Positions 9,319 through 16,430 of a DNA stretch of 64,000 nt are shown one piece after another. The translations under genes were made by a program, and so were the position numbers. Every line of letters starts with the position of its first letter. Position 1 is the stretch's first letter. This DNA is from an uncultured Porphyromonadaceae bacterium (GTDB taxonomy: Bacteria; Bacteroidota; Bacteroidia; Bacteroidales; Muribaculaceae): positions 1 through 64,000 of the forward strand of contig UQER01000004.1 of assembly GCA_900540205.1 (NCBI GenBank). The letters run 5' to 3'. The notes under the pieces are model-generated. The model had not been told where the DNA came from, did not search any database, and worked only from the letters and a program-made list of their open reading frames with translations.

Positions 9319-10809
9319 TCACTTCACGCTCCATTCCACGCCGTCCTTAGTGTCCTTGATGTTGAAGCCGAGGGCGGTGAGCTGGTTACGTATGAGGTCG
9401 GATGTGGCCCAGTCCTTCTTTGTCTTGGCTTCGGAACGCACCTGAAGCAGGAGGTCGACGGCGCCTTTATATGGTTCGAGCGCTTTGCCGTCGGCGCCGG
9501 TGTCGGCTGTTTCGGCGCGCATGCCGAGGATGTCGAACAGGAACGTCTGGAACAGGGCGCCGAGTGCCTCGATGTCGGCGGCTGTGGCCGTGGCATGGCC
9601 GTCGCGCACCTTGTTGATGAGGCTGACGGCCTCGAACAGGTGGGCTATGACGATGGGCGTGTTGAAGTCATCGTTGAGGGCATCGTAGCATTTCTGTTTG
9701 AGCCCTTCCACTTCGGCGGCTATGCCGGAGGTCTCGGACGGTTTCATGTCGGCCAGACGGCGCCAGCCCTCGAGCATGCGTTCCAATGCCTTTTCGGAGG
9801 CCTGGAGCGCTTCGTTGGAGAAGTCGACCGTGGAGCGGTACTGTGCCTGAAGGATGAAGAACCTTATGGTCATGGGCGAGTAGGCCTGCGTGAGCAGCGG
9901 GTGAGAACCTGTGAAGAACTCATCGAGGGTGATGAAGTTGCCCAGCGATTTGCCCATCTTCTGCCCGTTGATGGTGATCATGTTGTTGTGCATCCAGTAG
10001 CGCACGGTGTCGTGGCCGTGGTGAGCCACGCTCTGGGCTATCTCGCATTCATGGTGGGGGAATTTGAGGTCCATTCCTCCGCCGTGTATGTCGAAGGTCT
10101 CGCCAAGGTATTTCTCGCCCATGGTGGAGCATTCCAGATGCCAGCCGGGGAACCCGTCGCTCCATGGCGAGGGCCAGCGCATGATGTGCTCGGGCTGAGC
10201 CTTTTTCCACAGGGCGAAGTCGGCAGGATTGTGCTTCTCCTGCTGGCCGTCGAGCGTGCGTGTCTCCGACAGGAGCTCGTCGATGTTGCGTCCCGAAAGT
10301 TTGCCGTAATGGTGGTCGGCATTGTATTTGGGCACGTCGAAGTACACCGATCCGTTGCTCTCGTAGGCGTAGCCTGATTCGAGAATTTTCTTGATGTACT
10401 CTATCTGCTCGATGATGTGGCCGGAGGCGTGAGGCTCGATCGAGGGGGGGAGCACGTTGAGCCGGGCCATGGCATCGTGGTAGCGGTTGAGGTAGTGCTG
10501 CACCACTTCCATAGGCTCAAGCTGCTCGAGGCGTGCCTTTTTTGCAATCTTGTCCTCGCCTTCGTCGGCATCGTGCTCCAGATGCCCCACATCGGTGATG
10601 TTGCGCACGTAGCGCACCTTGTAGCCGAGGTGGGTGAGGTAGCGGTAGACCACATCGAAGGTGATGGCGGGGCGTGCATGACCCAGATGGCCGTCGCCGT
10701 AGACTGTTGGGCCGCACACATACATGCCCACGCGGCCTTCGTGCAGTGGTTTGAACAGCTGCTTCTGGCGTGTGAGCGAGTTATATATCAGCAGATTGTT
10801 GTCGTTCAT
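9319..10809 (-). CDS. cysS: cysteine--tRNA ligase
   Basis: Charges tRNA-Cys with cysteine. This class I synthetase of 496 residues carries the HIGH-type motif in CGPTVYGDGHLGHARP (about 31-46), the zinc-site region FDIHGGGMDLKFPHHECE, and the KMSKS-type motif as KMGKSLGNF. The C-terminal helical DALR-like part and a short anticodon-binding tail follow. The length is normal. It lies between a DUF3467 gene (57 bp upstream) and the helicase gene (24 bp downstream) on the same strand, so the three are likely one operon driven from the promoter near 11274. Confidence 0.97.
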   Translation of the reverse strand: MNDNNLLIYNSLTRQKQLFKPLHEGRVGMYVCGPTVYGDGHLGHARPAITFDVVYRYLTHLGYKVRYVRNITDVGHLEHDADEGEDKIAKKARLEQLEPMEVVQHYLNRYHDAMARLNVLPPSIEPHASGHIIEQIEYIKKILESGYAYESNGSVYFDVPKYNADHHYGKLSGRNIDELLSETRTLDGQQEKHNPADFALWKKAQPEHIMRWPSPWSDGFPGWHLECSTMGEKYLGETFDIHGGGMDLKFPHHECEIAQSVAHHGHDTVRYWMHNNMITINGQKMGKSLGNFITLDEFFTGSHPLLTQAYSPMTIRFFILQAQYRSTVDFSNEALQASEKALERMLEGWRRLADMKPSETSGIAAEVEGLKQKCYDALNDDFNTPIVIAHLFEAVSLINKVRDGHATATAADIEALGALFQTFLFDILGMRAETADTGADGKALEPYKGAVDLLLQVRSEAKTKKDWATSDLIRNQLTALGFNIKDTKDGVEWSVK

Positions 10810-10866
10810 CGTGGAAAACGGAGGTGATGTTGTCAGAGTTGGTGTGTGGAGGTGTGCCGCCCAGGT

Positions 10867-11175
10867 TTAAGCCTGGAACGGGTTGGGCAGGCCGCTGCCG
10901 TTATTGCCGTTGCGGGGAGCCTTGCGCTCGATGGTGCCGAAGGTCTTCTCATATTTCTGGATATTGTCGTTCAGGGCCATGAGGAGGTTCTTGGCATTTT
11001 CGGGAGTCATGATGATGCGGCTCTGCACGCGTGCCTGCGGCATGTTGGGCGACACGTTGATGAAGTCGATGAAGAATTCGCCTGCCGAGTGTGAAATCAC
11101 GGCGAGGTTTGCATAATGGCCAGCGGCCACTTCGGGTGTAAGCTCGATTTTGAGCTCCTGTTTGTTTTCTGCCAT
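10867..11175 (-). CDS. DUF3467 family small protein
   Basis: A 102-residue cytoplasmic protein of unknown function. The body (about residues 5-85, ELTPEVAAGHYANL through MALNDNIQKYEKTFG) matches what I recall of the DUF3467 family, short alpha/beta proteins common in bacteria. The motif SRIIMTPENAKNLLMAL is typical. A glycine/asparagine-rich tail follows. There is no signal peptide or membrane segment. It is the first gene of the likely DUF3467-cysS-helicase unit, about 95 nt downstream of a TAAATTTG box. Nothing in the sequence points to a specific function. Confidence 0.8.
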   Translation of the reverse strand: MAENKQELKIELTPEVAAGHYANLAVISHSAGEFFIDFINVSPNMPQARVQSRIIMTPENAKNLLMALNDNIQKYEKTFGTIERKAPRNGNNGSGLPNPFQA

Positions 11176-11273
11176 AGCGGTGTTTATGTTTTGTTTGTGT
11201 TGTTATCAGCGTTTTTTACGGATCAAGATAGAATGCACTGTCACAATGTGCACTCTCGTACCTCCGCGAACCA

Positions 11274-11281
11274 CAAATTTA
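11274..11281 (-). promoter_or_regulatory. candidate promoter -7 box for the DUF3467-cysS unit
   Basis: TAAATTTG on the minus strand fits the Bacteroidetes consensus TAnnTTTG. It predicts a start near 11270 and a 5' leader of about 95 nt for the DUF3467 gene. Confidence 0.55.
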
Positions 11282-11488
11282 GCAATTATCCCGGTGATTC
11301 GCAACCCCGGCACTCCGTGCACCGGCTCATATTTTAGGATGGCATTGATTGTTAAAAACAGGCGGGATGGTTTTATTGATTGTTGACATTTTGTCAACTA
11401 AAGTCCCCGAAAATGGCGCATATTGTTAAATAGGGTTAAACATGGAAAGGTTTTTGCTCAAAAATTATGCTAAAAAACATAAAGGCTC

Positions 11489-11496
11489 TATATTTG
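11489..11496 (+). promoter_or_regulatory. candidate promoter -7 box for the short leader/RNA
   Basis: TATATTTG matches TAnnTTTG exactly. It places a transcription start at about 11500-11501, just before the conserved GTTTTTCATGGTATTAGAT block. Confidence 0.6.
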
Positions 11497-11500
11497 CATC

Positions 11501-11565
11501 AGTTTTTCATGGTATTAGATTTAAGGTAAAAGATTATTCGTCGGGATGACGAGTAATTTTTTTTT
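11501..11565 (+). ncRNA. short structured leader or small RNA, copy A
   Basis: From the predicted start an RNA of about 65 nt would run through the block GTTTTTCATGGTATTAGAT and end at a terminator-like hairpin. That hairpin has arms 11533-11542 and 11548-11557 (10 bp, one G-U pair), a GGGAT loop, and a run of T to 11565. A second copy with the same order of parts lies at 27781-27852. The antiporter start codon is 76 bp beyond the hairpin, so the element could be an attenuator for that gene or an independent small RNA. I do not recognise it as a named Rfam family. Confidence 0.55.
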
Positions 11566-11641
11566 GTGCCTGCAGAACAATCCGGCCTGCGAAAGCACTA
11601 TATGAATGGAATATCAGCAGTAATTGCTAACTTTACAATCT

Positions 11642-13141
11642 ATGGAACATATCACTTCTGAAAACATTCTGCTTATCGGATCTGTGCTCCTGATTGCCGG
11701 GGTGCTGATCGGCAAATCAAGTTACCGCATCGGCCTTCCGTTGCTGCTTATCTTCCTCATAGTAGGGATGCTGTTCGGCTCCGACGGGCTGGGCATACAG
11801 TTCAGCGACATGCACACGGCGCAGTTCATAGGCATGATTGCCCTGTGTGTGATTCTGTTTTCGGGCGGCATGGGGACGAAGCTTTCGGCCATACGGCCTG
11901 TCATTGTGCCCGGTCTGTTGCTGTCCACTGTGGGTGTGCTGCTCACGGCGTTGCTTACCGGGTTGTTCATATGGTGGCTGTCGGGCATGCAGTGGACCAA
12001 CATCCATTTCGCATTCCTGCCGTCGCTGCTTCTGGCCTCCACAATGTCGTCAACCGATTCAGCTTCGGTGTTCGGCATTCTCGGCAGCCAGAAAGTGGGG
12101 CTGAAACATCATCTGCGCCCCATGCTCGAGCTTGAAAGCGGCTCGAACGACCCTATGGCCTATATGCTCACCATAATCCTTATAGAGGCCATAACACTGG
12201 GCGGCCATCTGGAGGTGTCAACGCTGCTTACACAGCTTCTGCTGCAGTTCGGCGTGGGTGGTGTGATGGGTCTGCTGATGGGTAAAATCACTGTGATGCT
12301 CATACGTCTGTACCGCCGGATAGGAAGCAAAGGCGCAGCGGCCACGGAGGATTCCGGACAGGCTGTGTCGATGATATCCATACTTACCATCGGATCGGCT
12401 TTCCTTACGTTTGCCGCCACCAACGCTCTTGAAGGCAACGGCTACCTTGCAGTCTATTTGTGTGGAATAGTGCTCGGCAACTCTAATTTTACAGGATGCC
12501 GCGGTGTGGGCAAATTCATGGACAGCCTCACATGGCTGGCGCAGATTGTGGTGTTCCTGATGCTCGGGCTGCTTGTCAATCCGCACGAGATGCTTTCAGT
12601 TGTGCCGGTGTCGCTGCTCATAGGGTTGTTCATCATAGTGCTCGGGCGTCCGCTGAGCGTGTTTCTCTCGCTTGCGCCTGTACGCGGCATCAACTTCCGT
12701 TCGCGCCTGTTTGTGTCGTGGGTGGGTCTGCGCGGCGCTGTTCCCATCATTTTCGCCACATATCCGGTGGTGGCACAGGTGCCGGGAGCGGCACAGATTT
12801 TCAATATAGTGTTTTTCGTGACGTTGCTGTCGCTGCTCGTTCAGGGCACAACCGTCATATCCTGCGCCCGGCGGCTGAAGCTGGCAGACGGCAGTGGGGA
12901 CGATTCGGACGATTTCGGGGTGGAACTGTCGGACGAAATTCCCACAACCCTGCAGACCATCGTGCTTGATGAAAACCATCTGGCCGATGGCAACACGCTG
13001 AGCCGCATGAAGCTGCCCGAAGGCTCGCTGGTGATGATGATACGCCGCGGCAACCGCTATCTTGTGCCCAACGGCACGCGCAAACTATACCCCGGTGACA
13101 AGCTTCTTGTAATTAGCGAGAACACCTCAGTGGCCAAATAA
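11642..13141 (+). CDS. K+/H+ or Na+/H+ antiporter, CPA1 type with TrkA-C domain
   Basis: A membrane antiporter of 499 residues that exchanges monovalent cations for protons, likely for pH or potassium homeostasis. About 12 hydrophobic segments occupy residues 1-390. The cytoplasmic tail (about 415-499, from DEIPTTLQTIVLDENH to GDKLLVIS) is a TrkA-C-type regulatory domain, the layout of NhaP2/CvrA. The ATG at 11642 (MEHITSEN) is preferred over an upstream in-frame TTG at 11624. It lies downstream of the structured leader at 11501-11565, which may control it. Ion specificity cannot be read from the sequence. Confidence 0.87.
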   Translation: MEHITSENILLIGSVLLIAGVLIGKSSYRIGLPLLLIFLIVGMLFGSDGLGIQFSDMHTAQFIGMIALCVILFSGGMGTKLSAIRPVIVPGLLLSTVGVLLTALLTGLFIWWLSGMQWTNIHFAFLPSLLLASTMSSTDSASVFGILGSQKVGLKHHLRPMLELESGSNDPMAYMLTIILIEAITLGGHLEVSTLLTQLLLQFGVGGVMGLLMGKITVMLIRLYRRIGSKGAAATEDSGQAVSMISILTIGSAFLTFAATNALEGNGYLAVYLCGIVLGNSNFTGCRGVGKFMDSLTWLAQIVVFLMLGLLVNPHEMLSVVPVSLLIGLFIIVLGRPLSVFLSLAPVRGINFRSRLFVSWVGLRGAVPIIFATYPVVAQVPGAAQIFNIVFFVTLLSLLVQGTTVISCARRLKLADGSGDDSDDFGVELSDEIPTTLQTIVLDENHLADGNTLSRMKLPEGSLVMMIRRGNRYLVPNGTRKLYPGDKLLVISENTSVAK

Positions 13142-13205
13142 TCCGCCGCGTCGACAAATCCTGATTCCTGCACACTCCACAGGATTAGAAACAAACGACT
13201 ACATT

Positions 13206-13303
13206 GTAGGGACATCGCTTTGCGATGTGGAACATGAAAGAATGATTTATCATTATCATCCAACATGCTCCACATCGCAAAGCGACAATGTCACTAAGTT
13301 AAG
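13206..13303. repeat. 98-bp hairpin element, long form
   Basis: The sequence begins GTAGGGACATCGCTTTGCG and ends ACAATGTCACTAAGTTAA. Inside it is a near-perfect 22-bp inverted repeat (13215-13236 with 13264-13285, one mismatch) around a 27-nt AT-rich loop. The outer 19 or so bases of each end are joined directly in a short, inverted copy at 13590-13626. Confidence 0.75.
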
Positions 13304-13589
13304 AGAGGGGTGAAGGCTCTTTATGAGACCCGGAGGGTCGGGTCTGTGCCTATCCGCGTGCGGAGCGTCAGCGTAGCGCGTGGTCAATGTGCGCGAATAT
13401 AAAACGAGGCGCGGAGGGCCGAGCCTGTAGTTGATAAACCTGTCCTTATTATTCTGTTTCTACAGACCCGGCCCTCCGGGCCTTACAGAGTGGGTGTGTA
13501 CGACTCCCCCGCACTCCGCTTCGCTGCGTACGGGGATAAGTACGGCTTCGGCCCTCCGGGCCTTTATGATGACAGCAGGCATAAGAACC
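13304..13589. repeat. cluster of GGAGGG/CCCTCC palindromes between two inverted elements
   Basis: Four short palindromic units share a GGAGGG or CCCTCC core: near 13332 and 13413 in one orientation and near 13471 and 13550 in the other. The unit at 13326-13345 forms AGACCCG / CGGGTCT. A further GC-rich palindrome-like tract (GCGGAGCGTCAGCGTAGCGC) lies near 13358-13380. No coding frame is convincing. The cluster is bounded by the hairpin element at 13206-13303 and its inverted short form at 13590-13626. Confidence 0.65.
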
Positions 13590-13626
13590 TTAACTTAGTG
13601 ACATTGTCGCAAAGCGATGTCCCTAC
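13590..13626. repeat. 37-bp hairpin element, short inverted form
   Basis: Its reverse complement reads as the first 19 bases of the element at 13206 fused to the last 18 bases of that element (ending at 13303). The roughly 60-bp interior hairpin is missing. It lies in the opposite orientation, so the two copies frame a 286-bp segment. Confidence 0.7.
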
Positions 13627-13632
13627 GTGAAA

Positions 13633-13663
13633 GGGGATTGATTCCTTTCGGATGTCAATCCCC
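13633..13663 (-). terminator. possible terminator of the glycogen operon
   Basis: Perfect 9-bp stem GGGGATTGA (13633-13641) / TCAATCCCC (13655-13663), 26 bp after the GH57 stop codon. The minus-strand tail is only TTTC, so termination strength is uncertain. Confidence 0.45.
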
Positions 13664-13688
13664 CTTCTGATGTCAATTATGGTGTCCG

Positions 13689-15134
13689 TCAGGCTTTGGG
13701 TGCCTTGGCGGTCTTTTTGGCTTTGGGTTCAGCTTTTTTCGCAGGCTCTTTTTTCTCGGCTTTTTTAGCGGGTGCCTTTTTGGCGGTAGCTGCCGGTGCC
13801 TCGGCGTTTTTGCGCAGCAGGTGCTCCTCGTTGAGGTGCTGTTCGTTCAGGCGCAGGGTCTCGACCTCCTTGTTCAGTGTCTCGATTTCACGCGACTGGT
13901 TGCGGATGGTGGTGAGGAGTGAATTCAGCTCTTCGTTCTCAATCGACATGGGATATTGCTCCTCGACGCGTACGATGAAGTCGGAAAGCACATTCATGTA
14001 GTTGGTGAACGCCTGATACGGGGTTTCGTAGGGCGAGAACATCGAGTGGCTTGCGCCGTCGGCAAAATGCTTTGTCGACATGTAGAACAGATGGTCGCTT
14101 GCCTGCAGGCGTCCCCAGTCCTGTTTGAGCTGGCGGTTGTCGGCGAGGCGAACACGCTCGGCCACGGAGTAGAGTTTGTTGAATGCCTCGTTCTGCAGCT
14201 TGTTGCCGAGCCATGCCGAGGTGTCGCGTGCCTCGTCGGCCCAGGAGATGGGATGGACGATGGAGAGTTCGGCCACCGGCTTGAGGGTCTTGACGGCCTC
14301 GGTGGGGGTGATGAACTGTACGCCACGGTCGCGGGCGAAGCGGGGCAGAGCCTCGAGGAACTGGAAGATTCCGCTGTCGGCGTGGTGGAATTCACCGAAG
14401 GTTTCCAAATTCATGAAGAGGTTGAAAATCTGCTCTTCCTGTGGGGTGTCGGCAATCCAGCCGATGTATTTGTCGGCGGTGAGGGGATATTCGCTCCAGG
14501 AAGTGTCGGAGAAGCGGTTGGTGATATCGTCCGACAGTTTGTCGTTCTTGAGCAGGAGTTTCAGCTTGGGAGCCGAGGCTGCGGAATATACGTAGTTGGG
14601 CGATTTCCAGCCGAGGATGTGCTTGGCGCCTTCGGTGATGCAGCCCTTGAATCCCATGTCGACAAGCTGCGGGGCAAGCTCGTCACTGTAGATAAGCTCG
14701 CTGTTGCGGAACACCTTGGGTGTCACGCCGAAAATTTCCTTGATCTTGTCGGAATGGAGTTTCACCTGGATGCGGAACTCCTCGGGGTCGATGAGCGAAG
14801 CCAGCGAATGGTCGTAGGTCTCGGCCAGGAATTCCACTTTACCTGTGTCGGCCAGTTTTTTGAGGATATCCACAAATTCGGGCACATACTGCTCGCACTG
14901 CTCGAGCGCAACGCCGGTGATGGAGATGGCGCAGCGGAATGCGCCGTCGGTGTCCTCGATCATTTTCAGCAGGCTCTGCGCTGCGGGGATGTAGCTGCGG
15001 TGGGCAATCCGGGTGATTATGTCGTCGTTGGCAAAATCATCGTAATAGTAATGGTCGTTGCCTATGTCGAAAAAGCGGTAGCGTTTCAGGCGGAACGGCT
15101 GGTGAATCTGGAAATAGAAGCAAATCGCTTTCAT
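13689..15134 (-). CDS. GH57 alpha-amylase-type glycoside hydrolase
   Basis: A retaining glucan hydrolase or transferase of 481 residues, expected to act on glycogen or malto-oligosaccharides in the cytoplasm. The N-terminus FYFQIHQPFRLKRYRFFDIG is the typical GH57 opening, and the (beta/alpha)7-type catalytic region runs to about residue 300, followed by a helical region. There is no signal peptide. The last 40 or so residues are almost entirely Lys, Ala, Pro and Glu, a histone-H1-like tail unusual for the family. It is the third gene of a likely operon: the glycosyltransferase stop lies 15 bp upstream. A stand-alone alpha-amylase annotation is possible, but branching or 4-glucanotransferase activity cannot be excluded. 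Confidence 0.87.
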   Translation of the reverse strand: MKAICFYFQIHQPFRLKRYRFFDIGNDHYYYDDFANDDIITRIAHRSYIPAAQSLLKMIEDTDGAFRCAISITGVALEQCEQYVPEFVDILKKLADTGKVEFLAETYDHSLASLIDPEEFRIQVKLHSDKIKEIFGVTPKVFRNSELIYSDELAPQLVDMGFKGCITEGAKHILGWKSPNYVYSAASAPKLKLLLKNDKLSDDITNRFSDTSWSEYPLTADKYIGWIADTPQEEQIFNLFMNLETFGEFHHADSGIFQFLEALPRFARDRGVQFITPTEAVKTLKPVAELSIVHPISWADEARDTSAWLGNKLQNEAFNKLYSVAERVRLADNRQLKQDWGRLQASDHLFYMSTKHFADGASHSMFSPYETPYQAFTNYMNVLSDFIVRVEEQYPMSIENEELNSLLTTIRNQSREIETLNKEVETLRLNEQHLNEEHLLRKNAEAPAATAKKAPAKKAEKKEPAKKAEPKAKKTAKAPKA

Positions 15135-15149
15135 ATCGTTGTCGTGTTT

Positions 15150-16409
15150 TTATTGTTTTAGAACCTTTTTGTAGATGTCTATTACTTTCTTGCCGGCCTT
15201 GTCCCAGGTGATCTGGTTCACTTCGGCCAGACCGTCCTCGCGCAGCTGGTTGTACATGGCCGGGTAGGAGATGATGGAATAGATGGCGTCGGCCATGGCA
15301 TCGATGTCCCAGTAGTCGGTCTTGATCACATTGGTGAGGATTTCGGCGCAGCCGCTCTGCTTTGAGATGATGGAGGGCACGCCCATCTGCATGGCCTCGA
15401 GCGGCGAGATGCCGAAGGGTTCGGACACGGAGGGCATGATGTAGACGTCGCTGGCCTTGAGCATTTCGTACACCTGTTTCCCTTTCTGGAATCCCGGGAA
15501 ATGGAAGCGGTCGGCGATGCCGCGCTCTGCGGCGAGGGTTATCATCTTGTCCATCATGTCGCCCGAACCGGCCATAACGAAGCGCACGTTGTGGTCGAGC
15601 TTGAGCACTTTGGCTGCTGCCTCCACAAAATATTCCGGTCCTTTCTGCATGGTGATTCGGCCAAGGAAGGTGACAATCTTGTCCTTTGGCTTCTGCACCT
15701 GCACGTCAAGCAGCTCGCGGCTCAAGGGCACAACGGCATTGTGGACGGTGGTGACCTTAGCCGGGTCGATGCCGTATTTCTCGATTACCGTCTGGCGGGT
15801 GAGGTTCGACACGGTGATGATGTGGTCGGCGTGGAGCATGCCGTCGCGTTCGATGTTGAACACGGTGGGGTTCACGTTGCCGCGCGAACGGTCGTAGTCG
15901 GTGGCGTGCACGTGGATCACCAGCGGTTTGCCTGTCACCTGCTTGGCATGGATGCCGGCGGGGTAGGTGAGCCAGTCGTGCGAATGGATTACGTCGCAGG
16001 GGATTGTGCGGGCAACCACGCCTGCCATGATGGAATAGTTGTTGATCTCCTCCAACAGGTTGTCGGGATAGCGTCCGGAGAATTCAATGCAGCCGAGGTC
16101 GTTGGTGCGCATGTAGTTGAAGTCGGCGTAGATATTGTCGCGGAGCCGGAAATACAGGTCCGGGTCCATGACTTTGCCTATGCGGCTTTCAACATAATCG
16201 CGGTCGACGTCGCGCCATGCCACAGGCACCTGCGAAGCGCCGACGATGTGGGCGAAACTGCGGTCCTCGTCGCCCCAGGGTTTGGGGATAACGAAGGTGA
16301 TGTCCATGTCGCCGCACTCCCACATCCCTTTGGTGAGACCGTAGCTGGCGGTGCCTAATCCGCCAAGGATATGAGGTGGAAATTCCCACCCGAACATTAG
16401 TGCTTTCAT
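15150..16409 (-). CDS. glycosyltransferase (GT4/GT5-like, probable glycogen synthase)
   Basis: A GT-B fold sugar-nucleotide glycosyltransferase of 419 residues. The N-terminal domain opens with MFGWEFPPHILGGLG, a glycogen-synthase-like start with the G-G loop for nucleotide sugar. DVIHSHDWLTYPAG lies mid-domain. The C-terminal domain contains FLGRITMQKGPEYF and VMPSVSEPFGISPLEAMQMG, the EX7E-type region. Placed between the debranching enzyme (21 bp upstream) and the GH57 gene, it very likely elongates glycogen. It is shorter than E. coli GlgA (477 residues), and donor preference (ADP- or UDP-glucose) cannot be told. Confidence 0.85.
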   Translation of the reverse strand: MKALMFGWEFPPHILGGLGTASYGLTKGMWECGDMDITFVIPKPWGDEDRSFAHIVGASQVPVAWRDVDRDYVESRIGKVMDPDLYFRLRDNIYADFNYMRTNDLGCIEFSGRYPDNLLEEINNYSIMAGVVARTIPCDVIHSHDWLTYPAGIHAKQVTGKPLVIHVHATDYDRSRGNVNPTVFNIERDGMLHADHIITVSNLTRQTVIEKYGIDPAKVTTVHNAVVPLSRELLDVQVQKPKDKIVTFLGRITMQKGPEYFVEAAAKVLKLDHNVRFVMAGSGDMMDKMITLAAERGIADRFHFPGFQKGKQVYEMLKASDVYIMPSVSEPFGISPLEAMQMGVPSIISKQSGCAEILTNVIKTDYWDIDAMADAIYSIISYPAMYNQLREDGLAEVNQITWDKAGKKVIDIYKKVLKQ

Positions 16410-16430
16410 TGGGTAATAGTGTTGTCTGGG

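Noticed and set aside
8206..10377. 723-codon plus-strand open frame across the helicase and cysS genes
   Set aside because: It spans two real genes and the gap between them on the other strand; the product shows no domain and arises from GC-rich codon bias.
13142..13688. Possible CRISPR array in the repeat-rich gap
   Set aside because: The repeats are inverted and of different families, without equal spacers; nothing resembles cas genes nearby.
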